This document shows positions 33,954-42,211 of a stretch of 64,000 nucleotides of DNA, one piece after another. The translations under genes were made by a program, and so were the position numbers. The stretch's first letter is position 1. Every line of letters starts with the position of its first letter. This DNA comes from a bacterium. Lineage in GTDB: Bacteria; Desulfobacterota; Binatia; DP-6. Location of the stretch: assembly GCA_026129405.1 (NCBI GenBank), contig JAHCID010000008.1, forward strand, positions 179,446-243,445, read 5' to 3'. Below the pieces are notes generated by a model. That model was not told where the DNA came from. It did not search any database and was given only the letters and a program-made list of their open reading frames with translations.

Positions 33954-34330
33954 GCGGCACTCGCGTCGCGCCCGGTGGCGCGGGCATAGCGGGCGTTGCG
34001 GCTGCTGCGCACGCAGAGGTGGCATTGCTCGCGTGGACGGCTCCCGCGCTGACTGCGGTACGCCTGCCACCAGGGGAAGGCCCCGTGGACGCGGCAGACG
34101 ACCTGGGCCGCGATCACGTCCGCGGTGATGTCCGCGGCGGCGTCTGGCACGTCGAGGCCGAGGGTCGCGCCCCCCGCGGAATCCGACGTCGCGACGGTGC
34201 CGCCGCTGCGATCGCGGTCCGCCTCGGTCGCGCGAGCCCCACAGCCGAAGCAGGTCGCGCCGCTGGGCGTGACCGTGAACGCGCCGTGCCCCACATGCAG
34301 GGCCAGCCAGAGTGCGAGCCGGCCCCGCAT
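33950..34330 (-). CDS. Zinc-binding phage protein (126 aa)
   Basis: Cysteine/histidine pairs CFGCG, CRVHGAFPWWQAYRSQRGS and CHLCVRSSRNARYARATG suggest two metal sites; the WWQAYRSQR...CHLC... segment resembles the zinc part of phage HNH proteins, so this may be a nuclease relative or its N-terminal partner. Starts at an ATG overlapping the stop of the Rad50-like gene and ends overlapping the HNH gene start. Confidence 0.5.
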   Translation of the reverse strand: MRGRLALWLALHVGHGAFTVTPSGATCFGCGARATEADRDRSGGTVATSDSAGGATLGLDVPDAAADITADVIAAQVVCRVHGAFPWWQAYRSQRGSRPREQCHLCVRSSRNARYARATGRDASAA

Positions 34331-36924
34331 CAGGCTGCGACCTCCTGCGAGGCCGGCAGCGCCACGGGGGCCGTGCCGTCCTCGAGCGACAGCTGGCCGC
34401 CCTCGATGAAGATGCGACTGTCGGCCTGGCGCCACACCTCCGGCTGGTGGGCGATGAAGAGGCACCTGGTGAACTGCCCGAGCCGCATCGCGTGCCGGAG
34501 CATCGCGATGTAGGCGTCGGCGTTCTCGGGCGAGAGCGCGCCGGCGGTCTCGTCCCGCCAGAGCGTGCGCATCGCGTAGCCGCTCCGCTCGGCGTTGTAG
34601 ATGGCGATCCCGAGCCGCAGGGCCTCCTCGATCAGGACCATCTCGCCGCCCGAGCCGCGCCCGCCCGCGCGATCGGCCTCCGCGTCGAGAATCCGAATCT
34701 CGAAGACCTCCTTCATCTTCTTCCGGTCCTTCGTCGGGACCGTCGTCTCGATGGACAGCTGGAACCGGCCCCAGCCGGCCACCATCAGCAGATTGTTCGC
34801 GTGCGCCTGTACCGCGGGGCCGGCGTTCGCGATCTCCAGGGCCTGCACGCCGTCGCGGCCGAGGGCGCGCTCGAGGAGCGTCAGGTCGGCGATGTCCGTC
34901 GTCAGCGCGGCCTCGCGCTCGACGGCCGCCGCGAGGTCGCCGGCGATGTCCCCGAGCCCCTCGCGCTCGCCGCTGAGGCGCGCCAGCTGCTGCGTCGTCT
35001 CCTGCCGCGCGGTCTCCGCGTGGCGCAGCGCCGCCGCCTCCTCCCGCTCGCGCTGCTCTGCCGTGGTGGCGGCGGCCTGCTCCGCGGTCGTGGCGATCAC
35101 GGGATGCTCGGCCAGCTCCGTTGCCGCGCGCTCCGCGTCGATGCGCGCCGCCGTGGCCGCCGCCTCGGTCTCGGCGAGCACCGCGCGGGCGCTCGTCGCC
35201 TCGGGGAGCCGTGCGGCCACGCGGGCGAGCTCCGCCTGCGTGGCCTCCAGGGCCTCGCGCGCGGTGCGGGCCTGCTCCTCGAGCGCGACGCGCTTCGCGC
35301 GCTGCGCGGTCAGGCTGTCCCGCACGGCCGCGCCGTCGGCGACGATCGTCGCCAACGCTGCAGTGAGGGGCTCCACCGTCGCCGCGGTGTCGCGCTGCGC
35401 CTGGCGTCGCGCGAGATCGGCGCTCGCCGTGGCGATCGCCTCTTGCAGCCGCGAGCGCTGCCCCGTGAGGTCGGAGAGCGTCGTGCGGTGCGCGCGCAGC
35501 GCGTCTCCGGCCGGCGTGCCGTCGACGGCCGGCGGCAGCGTCGCGAGCTCGGCCTCGATCGCCTGCAGCGTGTCGCTGGCGGCGCGCGCCTCAGCGGTGA
35601 GGGGGCACGCGGCGCACTCCGGCACCCCGGGGATGCGATCGAGCAGCGTCCGGCGCGGGGCGAAGTCGGCGCGGCGCTCGGCCAGCCGGAGGCGCTTCGT
35701 CTTCGTGTCGAGCTCGGCGTCGGCGGCCGCTTCCAGCGTCGCCGTGCGCGCATCGTGCTCGTCGATCGCGGTCTTCAGGCGGGCCAGTTCCGCCTGCTTG
35801 GCGGCCAGATCCCGCTCCGCCGCGTCGACGCCTGCCGCAGCGGCCGCGGCCGCGCGCGCCTTCTCCAGCTCGCCCTTCACCCGCTGGTGATCGGTGAGCA
35901 GCTGCGTGCGGCGCGCGTCGAGGCGCGCGATCTCTTCGGCGACCGGGGCGACGTCGTCGACCGCGCGCTCCGCCGCGAGGCGCGTCTCGACGTCGGGCAG
36001 CGCGGCTGCGGCCGAGAGAATCGCCTCCTCTTCGGCCAGCGTGGCCCGGAGCGTCGTGAGGCGGCCGTCCAGCGCGGTGGCCCGCGCGGTCGCTTCGTCG
36101 CGCGTGCGCGCGAAGCGCTGGCGCTCGTCGACCCGCGCCCGGGCCTTCGCATCGACGCGCGCGAGCGTGTCGCGCGCGAGGCCCAGGGCCGCGACGGCGC
36201 CCTCGTGCTCCCGGCGCGCCTCGCCGAGCGCCGCGTCGCGCGCGACGAGCGTCGTCTCGATCGTGGAGACCTCGCCGAGGAGCGCCGTCGCGCGGTCCCG
36301 CCGGCGTTCCGCGTCGGCCTTCTTCGTCCGGACGCGCTCCAGCTCGGGGAGCATCGCGTCCGACGTCTTGCCCGTGAGCACGGCCAGCGGCTGCGTGCTG
36401 GTGCCGAGCATCGCCATGAACGTGTCCTTGGCGTCGGCCTTTTTCTTCCGCAGCAGGCTGCCGTCGCCGCCCTGGCACGCGAAGACGCTGGCCATGAAGA
36501 CGCGCTCGTCGGGCAGGATCGCCTTGATGGCAGCGCGGAAGTCGTTCACGAGCGGCCCGGCGATCGGCGTCCACGTCTCGTCGTCGAGCCTCCAGAGATA
36601 CGCCTCGGTCTTCCCCTTGCCGCCGTCGAACTGCGGGTCGGCCTGGACGCGCGTCCGATACACGACGCCGTCGACCTCGAAGACGAGCTCGGAGAACGCA
36701 TCCCGTACGCCCGGCGCGATGTGGTCGATGAACGCCTCGTCGTAGGACGGGAACTTGAGGAAGGTCGACGCCGGGCCGGTCAGCTCGAGGAAGGTCGTCT
36801 TGCCCTTCCCGTTGCGACCGACGAGGCAGTGAAGCCCGTCGCCGAGCCGGTCGAAGTCGAGGCTCGCTTCCAGCTGGCGCCACGGCGCGGCGATGCCCCG
36901 GAAGCGGATCGAGTGCAGGATCAT
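34330..36924 (-). CDS. Rad50/SbcC-like ATPase (phage recombination/repair)
   Basis: An 864-residue SMC-type ATPase: N-terminal strand ILHSIRFRGIAAP with Walker A GRNGKGKTT (36-44), long coiled-coil arms (~190-660, Ala/Glu/Arg-rich) broken by a zinc hook C437-AA-C440, and C-terminal catalytic half with an ABC-type signature region GGRGSGGEMVLIEEALRLGI and WRDETAGALSPEN as the Walker B/D-loop region. With the Mre11-like subunit encoded upstream it should form a DNA end-processing nuclease, like phage T4 gp46/gp47. Between the two lies a 93-residue gene; all junctions overlap. Confidence 0.9.
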   Translation of the reverse strand: MILHSIRFRGIAAPWRQLEASLDFDRLGDGLHCLVGRNGKGKTTFLELTGPASTFLKFPSYDEAFIDHIAPGVRDAFSELVFEVDGVVYRTRVQADPQFDGGKGKTEAYLWRLDDETWTPIAGPLVNDFRAAIKAILPDERVFMASVFACQGGDGSLLRKKKADAKDTFMAMLGTSTQPLAVLTGKTSDAMLPELERVRTKKADAERRRDRATALLGEVSTIETTLVARDAALGEARREHEGAVAALGLARDTLARVDAKARARVDERQRFARTRDEATARATALDGRLTTLRATLAEEEAILSAAAALPDVETRLAAERAVDDVAPVAEEIARLDARRTQLLTDHQRVKGELEKARAAAAAAAGVDAAERDLAAKQAELARLKTAIDEHDARTATLEAAADAELDTKTKRLRLAERRADFAPRRTLLDRIPGVPECAACPLTAEARAASDTLQAIEAELATLPPAVDGTPAGDALRAHRTTLSDLTGQRSRLQEAIATASADLARRQAQRDTAATVEPLTAALATIVADGAAVRDSLTAQRAKRVALEEQARTAREALEATQAELARVAARLPEATSARAVLAETEAAATAARIDAERAATELAEHPVIATTAEQAAATTAEQREREEAAALRHAETARQETTQQLARLSGEREGLGDIAGDLAAAVEREAALTTDIADLTLLERALGRDGVQALEIANAGPAVQAHANNLLMVAGWGRFQLSIETTVPTKDRKKMKEVFEIRILDAEADRAGGRGSGGEMVLIEEALRLGIAIYNAERSGYAMRTLWRDETAGALSPENADAYIAMLRHAMRLGQFTRCLFIAHQPEVWRQADSRIFIEGGQLSLEDGTAPVALPASQEVAA

Positions 36925-37202
36925 CGGTCACCTCGTGCGATCGCCAGCGCCTGCTGCACGGCGATCACGGCTTCCCCGCCGAGCCCGTCCTCGGGACGCC
37001 ACCCGTCGGCGGCCATGATCTCTTCGGCGCCGAGGATCGCGCCGAACATGAAGGGCGCGGCGAGAATCAGGTGGGCGTTCGCGGCCAGCACCGCGCGCGG
37101 CGCGGCCATGTCCTGGGTGATGAGCACCTTGCCGGCCTGGACGGCGATCCCGGAGCGCGTGAGGCGCCAGGGCGGCGGGATGAAGGGCGGGAGGACCATC
37201 AT
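36921..37202 (-). CDS. Small protein between Mre11- and Rad50-like genes (93 aa)
   Basis: Overlaps both neighbours by four bases (ATGA). The sequence VQAGKVLITQDMAAPRAVLAANAHLILAAPFMFGAIL resembles the short phage proteins with a 'H.aHLIa.AP.my..L' motif that are common in phage recombination/replication operons; function unknown. A co-translated accessory of the nuclease is possible. Confidence 0.55.
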   Translation of the reverse strand: MMVLPPFIPPPWRLTRSGIAVQAGKVLITQDMAAPRAVLAANAHLILAAPFMFGAILGAEEIMAADGWRPEDGLGGEAVIAVQQALAIARGDR

Positions 37203-38371
37203 GCCGCGGCCTTCGCCTCGATCCGCGGGAGCCACCGCAGCGCACGCTCGCGCTGCTCGGGCGCCGGGCCGGTCTCGCCGAGGCTGTCCCACCAGGCGTT
37301 CACCTTGTCGGCGGTGGTGCGCGCCGTGCGGATCTCTTCGGAGCGCGTCCGCACCGTCGGCACGATGCTGCGATCGACCTGGACGTCGACGGCGAGCGCC
37401 CCGAACTCGGCCTCCAGGTCCGCGACGGGGCAGGTCGACCACGCCTCTTCGGGGATGGCGACGCGCACGCGGACCTCGGCGCCGTCGAGCGCGGCGGCAT
37501 CGACGTCGTCGCGCTCCCAACCCCAGGTGCCGTCGGGCGTCTGCGCCCACTTCGCGTCGACGGTGACGAAGCGACGCGCGGGCGTGAGGCGGCGATGGAC
37601 GAGCGGCGGCATACCCGCCTCGACATCGACGATCAGGTAGCCCTTCTCGTCGGTCTCATCGAACTTCGACCGGTTCGGCGAGCCGGCGCTCCAGATGCCG
37701 GGGGCGTACTCCTGCCCCATGTGGATGTGGTTCGTCGATGCGAAGTCGCAGCCGAGGGCCTGCAGCACCGCGACGGGCAGCTCGATCTCGCCCCCGGGTG
37801 CCAGGACCTCGCCGCCAGCGAGCACCGAGCCCTCGATCGCGGCGTGTCCGGAGAACACGACCGGCATGCCGCGGCGGTGCGCGATCTCGACCTCCGCCTT
37901 CCAGCCCTCGAAGAGCGTACGGATGGCATGCTGGATCGCGGCGAGCTGCTCGTCGATCGTGCCCGCGGCGCCCGCGAGCGCGAGCCAGTCCATCTTGTGG
38001 GGGTAGGGGAAGGCGAGCACCCGGACGCCGGCAAGCTCGACGCTGCCTGGGCGGTCGAAGAGGTGGATCGGGTGCTTCCCCTTCAGCTTCCCGATGCGAT
38101 CGAGATCGCCGGCCGCGTCGTGGTTCCCGTAGAGCACGACGACGGGCGCCGTCTCGGCGAGGTAGAGGAACCAGTCGTCGAGCGCGTTGCGCTCGAGTGT
38201 CGTCTGCCGGTGCGGCACGGTGGTGCCCGCGAGGTCGCCGTCGACGGACCACAGCTGCACGCCCTGGGCGCGGCCGTCGTCGGCGACCCAGTAGGCGCAA
38301 CGCTTCGTGTCCTCGAAGCGCGGCCCTTCGGTGAGGTGGATGTCCCCCGTCTTGCCGATGCGGACCGGCAT
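37199..38371 (-). CDS. Mre11/SbcD-like metallophosphoesterase nuclease
   Basis: A 390-residue protein with the phosphoesterase motifs in order: GDIHL (9-13), a probable second metal-ligand region around LWSVDGDLAG, VVLYGNHDAAGDLDR, VVFSGHAAIEG and FASTNHIHMGQEY. These bind two Mn ions in Mre11/SbcD nucleases. A capping domain follows with AEVRVRVAIPEEAW and a C-terminal helix that would dock on the Rad50 coiled coil. Motif II lacks the canonical GD.fd form, so exact metal ligands are uncertain. Confidence 0.85.
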   Translation of the reverse strand: MPVRIGKTGDIHLTEGPRFEDTKRCAYWVADDGRAQGVQLWSVDGDLAGTTVPHRQTTLERNALDDWFLYLAETAPVVVLYGNHDAAGDLDRIGKLKGKHPIHLFDRPGSVELAGVRVLAFPYPHKMDWLALAGAAGTIDEQLAAIQHAIRTLFEGWKAEVEIAHRRGMPVVFSGHAAIEGSVLAGGEVLAPGGEIELPVAVLQALGCDFASTNHIHMGQEYAPGIWSAGSPNRSKFDETDEKGYLIVDVEAGMPPLVHRRLTPARRFVTVDAKWAQTPDGTWGWERDDVDAAALDGAEVRVRVAIPEEAWSTCPVADLEAEFGALAVDVQVDRSIVPTVRTRSEEIRTARTTADKVNAWWDSLGETGPAPEQRERALRWLPRIEAKAAA

Positions 38372-38589
38372 CAGCGCGCCCCCTCGTCGTGCGACTCGGT
38401 CGCGGGGACCTCTTCGATGGCCAGCGGGTTGGTCGGCTTCTCCGCGAAGAGCACGATCGTCATCTCGCTGCCGTCCGCCGTCTCGATGACGAGACGGCGG
38501 CGCACGTACGGCCCGAAGGTGGTGTGCGACGTGATGAGCGCTTCGGCGCGCACGGCGATTACGCCGTGGACCTGGAGCTGCCCGGTCAT
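38371..38589 (-). CDS. Small phage protein (72 aa)
   Basis: Overlaps both neighbours by one base (TGATG). Mainly beta (LQVHGVIAVRAEALITSHTTFGPYVRRRLVIETADGSEMTIVLFAE), acidic C-terminus. Possibly a single-strand DNA or nucleotide-binding accessory from its place between the zinc-finger protein and the Mre11-like gene; unrecognised. Confidence 0.5.
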   Translation of the reverse strand: MTGQLQVHGVIAVRAEALITSHTTFGPYVRRRLVIETADGSEMTIVLFAEKPTNPLAIEEVPATESHDEGAR

Positions 38590-39716
38590 CAGAACGGCTC
38601 CCCGCTGAGCGGTGCCGCGTCGCGCGCGCGCTTCAGCACCGTGTCGAAGAGCGCCTTCGGGATGCCGCGGCTCATGTCGACCTGATGGGCCTCGAGCAGC
38701 CACGCGCGGACCTGCGTCGCGGTGTGCCCGGCCGCCGTGAACGCCTGGGTGAACTGCTTGCGCTGGTCGGCGTTGATGATGTCGGCGAGCGGCGACGACG
38801 TCTTCGTGGCGCCGGTGGGCTGCTCCTCCGCGCCGCGCGGGGCGTCGCCCTTCGTGCCATCGGTGCCCGCGCGCCTCGGTGTCTCCTCGCCGACCTCCAT
38901 GAGGAGCCCGAGCGCGCTCGACATCTGCACGACCGCGTGGACCTTCCCCCGCTTCACCGATTTGCGCCGGATGTTGTGGTGCTCCTCGGGGATGTTCGGG
39001 TTCTCGACGCGCCCGCAGTCCTGGTCCGCGACACTCTTGTCCGTCGCCTCGAACTGCGCGCCGCAGCCGCCCTTGTTCCTGTTGCAGTACCAGCCCTTCT
39101 CGCCGGTCACGCGGTCGGGGTACTTGCTCCGTATGATCGCGGGCTCGTTGCACTCGGGGCAGGTGCGCTCGTCCTTGCGGTAGCGGAACTGCTCTTCGAG
39201 GCTGTTGCAGCTGCCGATTCCGATGGAGACCACGCGCCCGGTGGCGAGCGACACGAGATCGATCTCGTCCTCGAAGTGCAGGAACGCCTTCTCGCCGTTG
39301 AGGCCCCACTGCTCGACGCGCGTGATGTTGCGCGGTCGGGGGTAGACCCGGAAGAAGTTGCACAGCTTGTCGGCGCCGTCCGTGTAGAGCTGGATGGCCT
39401 TCGAGCCGGGAAACGGGGGGCCGTAGTCCTTCCCGAGCCCGTACCGCAGGTGCCTCCGTACGAACTCCTTCAGCTGCTCCAGGCGAACGCTCACGCCGTC
39501 GAGGTCGAGCGGCGCCGTCGTCGCGGCGTCGAGTATGTCATCGACGGACGGCAGCTGGGGCTGCACCATCTCCGGCACGGCGGGCCGCCCGCCTTCGGCC
39601 GTCACGGCTTCCTCCGCGCGACCACCGGCCGCGGCATGGTCTCGAGGGCGACGTCGGTGCGGGACTCGGGCCTCGGTCGTCGTCGTAGCGGGGTCCTGGC
39701 GCCGGGGCTGACTCAT
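38589..39716 (-). CDS. Phage zinc-finger protein of recombination cassette (ssDNA-annealing type candidate)
   Basis: A 375-residue protein. After a disordered basic N-terminus come LRYGLGKDYGPPFPGSKAIQLYTDGADKLCNFF, a beta domain (FEDEIDLVSLATGRVVSIGIGSCNS), a zinc site CPECNEPAIIRS...WYCNRNKGGCGAQF, the segment VENPNIPEEHHNIRRKSVKRGKVHAVVQMSSAL, and a C-terminal helical domain (QRKQFTQAFTAAGHTATQVRAWL). Phage relatives of this layout are encoded in recombination operons and are thought to bind single-stranded DNA. The function here is inferred from context. Confidence 0.65.
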   Translation of the reverse strand: MSQPRRQDPATTTTEARVPHRRRPRDHAAAGGRAEEAVTAEGGRPAVPEMVQPQLPSVDDILDAATTAPLDLDGVSVRLEQLKEFVRRHLRYGLGKDYGPPFPGSKAIQLYTDGADKLCNFFRVYPRPRNITRVEQWGLNGEKAFLHFEDEIDLVSLATGRVVSIGIGSCNSLEEQFRYRKDERTCPECNEPAIIRSKYPDRVTGEKGWYCNRNKGGCGAQFEATDKSVADQDCGRVENPNIPEEHHNIRRKSVKRGKVHAVVQMSSALGLLMEVGEETPRRAGTDGTKGDAPRGAEEQPTGATKTSSPLADIINADQRKQFTQAFTAAGHTATQVRAWLLEAHQVDMSRGIPKALFDTVLKRARDAAPLSGEPF

Positions 39717-39728
39717 GGCGATTCTCCT

Positions 39729-39929
39729 TCAGGCCGCGAGGCCACGGGCTTTGCGGCACGGCGGGCAGATGGTGAACGTCAGCCCGAGGCACTCGAGGTC
39801 GGCGCAGGGGAAGTCCCGCTGGCAGCAGACGCAGGAGTGGTCCTCGGGTGCGGTGGTGAGCAGGGGCACCGCCGGCGGCGGCAGCGCGGCCCGGTACTGG
39901 ACGGCGTCGAGGAGGCCGAGCGGGTTCAT
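39729..39929 (-). CDS. Zinc-ribbon microprotein (66 aa)
   Basis: C-terminal cysteines CVCCQRDFPCADLECLG and CPPC form a probable zinc ribbon. The start overlaps the stop of the 21-codon gene (ATGA at 39926-39929). It stands 12 bases before the recombination zinc-finger gene. Confidence 0.55.
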   Translation of the reverse strand: MNPLGLLDAVQYRAALPPPAVPLLTTAPEDHSCVCCQRDFPCADLECLGLTFTICPPCRKARGLAA

Positions 39930-39991
39930 GCGGCCCCCCGGGTCCCGTCCCGCAGGGTCGTGCGCGCCTCGGTGAGCTCGAGGTCGCTCAT
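39926..39991 (-). CDS. 21-codon micropeptide, overlapped at both ends
   Basis: MSDLELTEARTTLRDGTRGA plus A. Its ATG overlaps the preceding stop (ATGA, 39988-39991) and its stop overlaps the next ATG (39926-39929). This exact chaining supports translation, if only as a coupling peptide. Confidence 0.4.
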   Translation of the reverse strand: MSDLELTEARTTLRDGTRGAA

Positions 39992-40251
39992 CGGCGCACC
40001 TGCTCGATCTGCGCCCACGTCGGCAGCGCACCCTCGGGGAAGACGCCGACGAGTCCGGCGCTGCTCTCCTTGAGGATCGAGTCGAGCGGAACGGCAGTCC
40101 CGGTACCGGCGCGTGCGACGAACGCCCGGAGCTGGTCCTGCGTCCCCGGCGTCGATCCCGGCACCCACGCGACGACCGGCACTGCGACGCCGACGACGGC
40201 AGCGCCGTCCCGCGCCACGAGGCCCGCCCACCATCCCCCGCCCGGGATCAC
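39988..40251 (-). CDS. Small phage protein (87 aa)
   Basis: GTG start overlapping the upstream stop (GTGA). VIPGGGWWAGLVARDGAAVVGVAVPVVAWVPG is beta-rich; TGTAVPLDSILKESSAGLVGVFPEG follows. No family recognised. Reading frame supported by overlaps on both sides. Confidence 0.5.
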   Translation of the reverse strand: MIPGGGWWAGLVARDGAAVVGVAVPVVAWVPGSTPGTQDQLRAFVARAGTGTAVPLDSILKESSAGLVGVFPEGALPTWAQIEQVRR

Positions 40252-40529
40252 CGGCAGCTCCGTCCCGAGCGGCCGCAGCCGTCGATGTAGACGCACACGC
40301 CGTCGTCGAACCCGACGAACGTGCAGCGCGTCCGACCCTTCCGGTCGACCAGGGCGCCGACGATCTCGCCGGCGGGGCTCGTCGCCAAGGCCATGTGCAG
40401 GCCCCGGATCCGAGTCTCGCGTCGGGTCGTGACGATCAGGCCGACCGTGGGCTGTTCCACGATCGCGGCGAGGGGCCGCGGCTGCTGCGCGAGGGCGAGC
40501 GCCACGGCGGCGGCGAGGAGGGTGTCCAT
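40248..40529 (-). CDS. Exported-type small phage protein (93 aa)
   Basis: An N-terminal hydrophobic segment (MDTLLAAAVALALAQQPRPL) resembles a short signal peptide. The rest (VEQPTVGLIVTTRRETRIRG, RTRCTFVGFDDGVCVYIDGCG) is beta-rich with four cysteines. It appears to be the first gene of the leftward operon; the divergent zinc-ribbon gene starts 62 bases away. Confidence 0.5.
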   Translation of the reverse strand: MDTLLAAAVALALAQQPRPLAAIVEQPTVGLIVTTRRETRIRGLHMALATSPAGEIVGALVDRKGRTRCTFVGFDDGVCVYIDGCGRSGRSCR

Positions 40530-40591
40530 CAGGCGAACTCCTTGACGGGCGGGGTGGCGGGCTGGGTGGCGAGCATGGTAGCCACCTTCGC

Positions 40592-41551
40592 ATGGCGCTG
40601 GTGGCCTGCCCGGACTGCAGGACGGAGGTCTCGGATCTCGCGGCCGCGTGCGTGAAGTGCGGCCGACCGATGCGCCGAGTCGCGGGCCCCGGCTTCGCGA
40701 AGCGCGGCACTGCCGGAAACGTCCTCGCCGCGATTGCGAGCTTTCTGCTGCCCGGACTTGGGCAGCTGGCGCAGGGACGATTCCTCGCCGGGTTCGTCGC
40801 ATTCCTTGCGGCTGCGGTCGTGTGGGTAGGCACCCTCGGCACGCTCGGATGGGTTGTCCACCTGATCGCAGCGCTCGAGGCCGCGCAGTGGCGGGGTGGA
40901 CCGACCGCGGTCGAGCGGCTGGTCGGCGGGGGTGAGCACGCCCCAAGCGACGGCAGCCCCGGACTGAACCGCCTCGATCAGCGCATCACGCGCTGGGAGC
41001 GGCACCTCCTGGCGGGCGACTGGCGCGCCCCAGCGCTCGGCCACTGGCTGCTCGCGGCGATGATCGTCGCGGTGTTCATGGCGGTCGGCGAGAGCGCGAG
41101 GTGGCTCACGGCGTCCGCGAACACCGTCCTCGTGCGGATCGGCTACTCGATATACTTCGCCGTTCCCACGCTTCGTGTGGGCGGCGTCCTTCTGGGCGCC
41201 GGATACTTCATCTGGGCGTTCCGACGCGCGAACCGTGCTGCAGGCGTCGTCGTTCTTGCGGTACTGCTCCTCGCGGGGTGCTTCCCGCGCTACGTCCCCG
41301 GGCCGCCCCTCGCCGACCGCGAGCGCGCGGTCTATGCCAACAACAACCCGATCGATCAGGTGCAGCGCGGCATGACCACGCGCGACGTCGAGCGGATCAT
41401 GGGCCCGCCGTCCGCCGTCCAGATGCCGATGAACAACACCGGCGCCGTGTGGCGCTACCGCGGCCGCGGTCGGATCACCGTGAAGAGCCAGGCCCCCTTC
41501 ACGCTGCCCGAGGTGATCGGCGTCGAGGACGACCCGGACGAGCGGGGCTGA
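40592..41551 (+). CDS. Zinc-ribbon membrane protein ending in a BamE/SmpA-like domain (possible gene fusion)
   Basis: A 319-residue chain. Residues 1-30 are a zinc ribbon (CPDCRTEVSDLAAACVKCG), followed by membrane helices (FLLPGLGQLAQGRFLAGFVAFLAAAVVWVG and two more at ~150-215). Then comes what looks like a second protein: AGVVVLAVLLLAGC, a lipoprotein signal with lipobox, and a BamE/SmpA-like domain (VQRGMTTRDVERIMGPPSAV, WRYRGRGRITV). No start codon is available in frame before the lipobox. Either a true fusion or two genes joined by a frameshift. Confidence 0.6.
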   Translation: MALVACPDCRTEVSDLAAACVKCGRPMRRVAGPGFAKRGTAGNVLAAIASFLLPGLGQLAQGRFLAGFVAFLAAAVVWVGTLGTLGWVVHLIAALEAAQWRGGPTAVERLVGGGEHAPSDGSPGLNRLDQRITRWERHLLAGDWRAPALGHWLLAAMIVAVFMAVGESARWLTASANTVLVRIGYSIYFAVPTLRVGGVLLGAGYFIWAFRRANRAAGVVVLAVLLLAGCFPRYVPGPPLADRERAVYANNNPIDQVQRGMTTRDVERIMGPPSAVQMPMNNTGAVWRYRGRGRITVKSQAPFTLPEVIGVEDDPDERG

Positions 41552-41892
41552 ATGCGCGCGGTCTTTCTGCTGCTCGTGCTGGTCGGCTGCGGCGTCCCGC
41601 CCGTCACGCCGATCCCGGCTGCCTACATGCAGGGCACCGACCCGGCGCCGCTCTCCGCGTTCAGCAGGGAATGAACCAGGCCGGCGTGCAGGCGCTGCTC
41701 GGCCAGCCCGACCAGGTCGACACCGACACGGACTGGAAGCTCGCCGCCGCGGCCTTCTACCCGGGGCCCGACATGTGGCGACTGGTCTACCGTTACCGCG
41801 GGAAGGGCCGGGTGGTCTTCGCGGGCGGCGTTCGGACCGCCGACGGCCGCGTCGTTGGGGTCGAGGAAGACGCGACCGAGCTGCAGCAGTAG
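41552..41892 (+). pseudogene. BamE-like lipoprotein, frameshifted (tandem paralogue)
   Basis: The first frame (41552-41674) encodes a lipoprotein signal (MRAVFLLLVLVGCGV) and ~28 mature residues, then stops. The continuation VQQGMNQAGVQALLGQPDQV...LVYRYRGKGRVVFAGG...VVGVEEDATE lies in another frame and parallels the BamE-like domain just upstream. A TC duplication or a one-base loss near 41658-41662 would explain it. Alternatively an ATG at 41671, overlapping the stop as ATGA, would restart translation without a signal. Confidence 0.6.
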
Positions 41893-41894
41893 CG

Positions 41895-42125
41895 TCACCG
41901 GCCGCCCGCCTTCCCGTCGGCGATGACCTCGTAGAGCGCCAGCCGCGCCCGGACGAGTTCGTCGAGCAACGTGCCGACCGGCACGTCTTCGCCGCTGGCG
42001 GCCATCAGGTGCCCGCGCAGCTTGCGGAGCCGTCCGTTGAAACCGCTCGGCACGCGGTAGTTCGCGCTCACCGTGCGCTCCGGATCCTCGTCGCCACGCT
42101 GCTTGCTGCTCGCCACGGTCGCCAC
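41895..42125 (-). CDS. Small phage control protein (76 aa)
   Basis: Sequence ERTVSANYRVPSGFNGRLRKLRGHLMAASGEDVPVGTLLDELVRARLALYEVIA resembles a ribbon-helix-helix-like protein (one strand followed by two helices). GTG start. It is divergent from the HTH gene at 42212 across an 86-base control region with a palindrome and a TTGACA box, as in phage lysogeny switches. Confidence 0.5.
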   Translation of the reverse strand: MATVASSKQRGDEDPERTVSANYRVPSGFNGRLRKLRGHLMAASGEDVPVGTLLDELVRARLALYEVIADGKAGGR

Positions 42126-42147
42126 AACTACACACGCGACGGCAGGG

Positions 42148-42161
42148 TGTCAAGAGTGACA
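42148..42161. promoter_or_regulatory. 14-bp operator-like palindrome between divergent phage regulators
   Basis: TGTCA-AGAG-TGACA has 5-bp perfect arms. On the minus strand TTGACA (42153-42148) overlaps the left arm and could be the -35 of the leftward gene; its -10 (TAGTTG, 42130-42125) is poor. Position between two small regulators suggests a Cro/CI-type switch. Confidence 0.55.
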
Positions 42162-42211
42162 GTCGATGACGTGCAATTGCTATCGCAAGTCGGCTCTGCT
42201 ACCTCGAATTC

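Noticed and set aside
34312-37566. 1084-residue plus-strand frame opposite the Rad50/Mre11-like genes
   Set aside because: Antisense shadow; the minus-strand frames have Walker, zinc-hook and phosphoesterase motifs.
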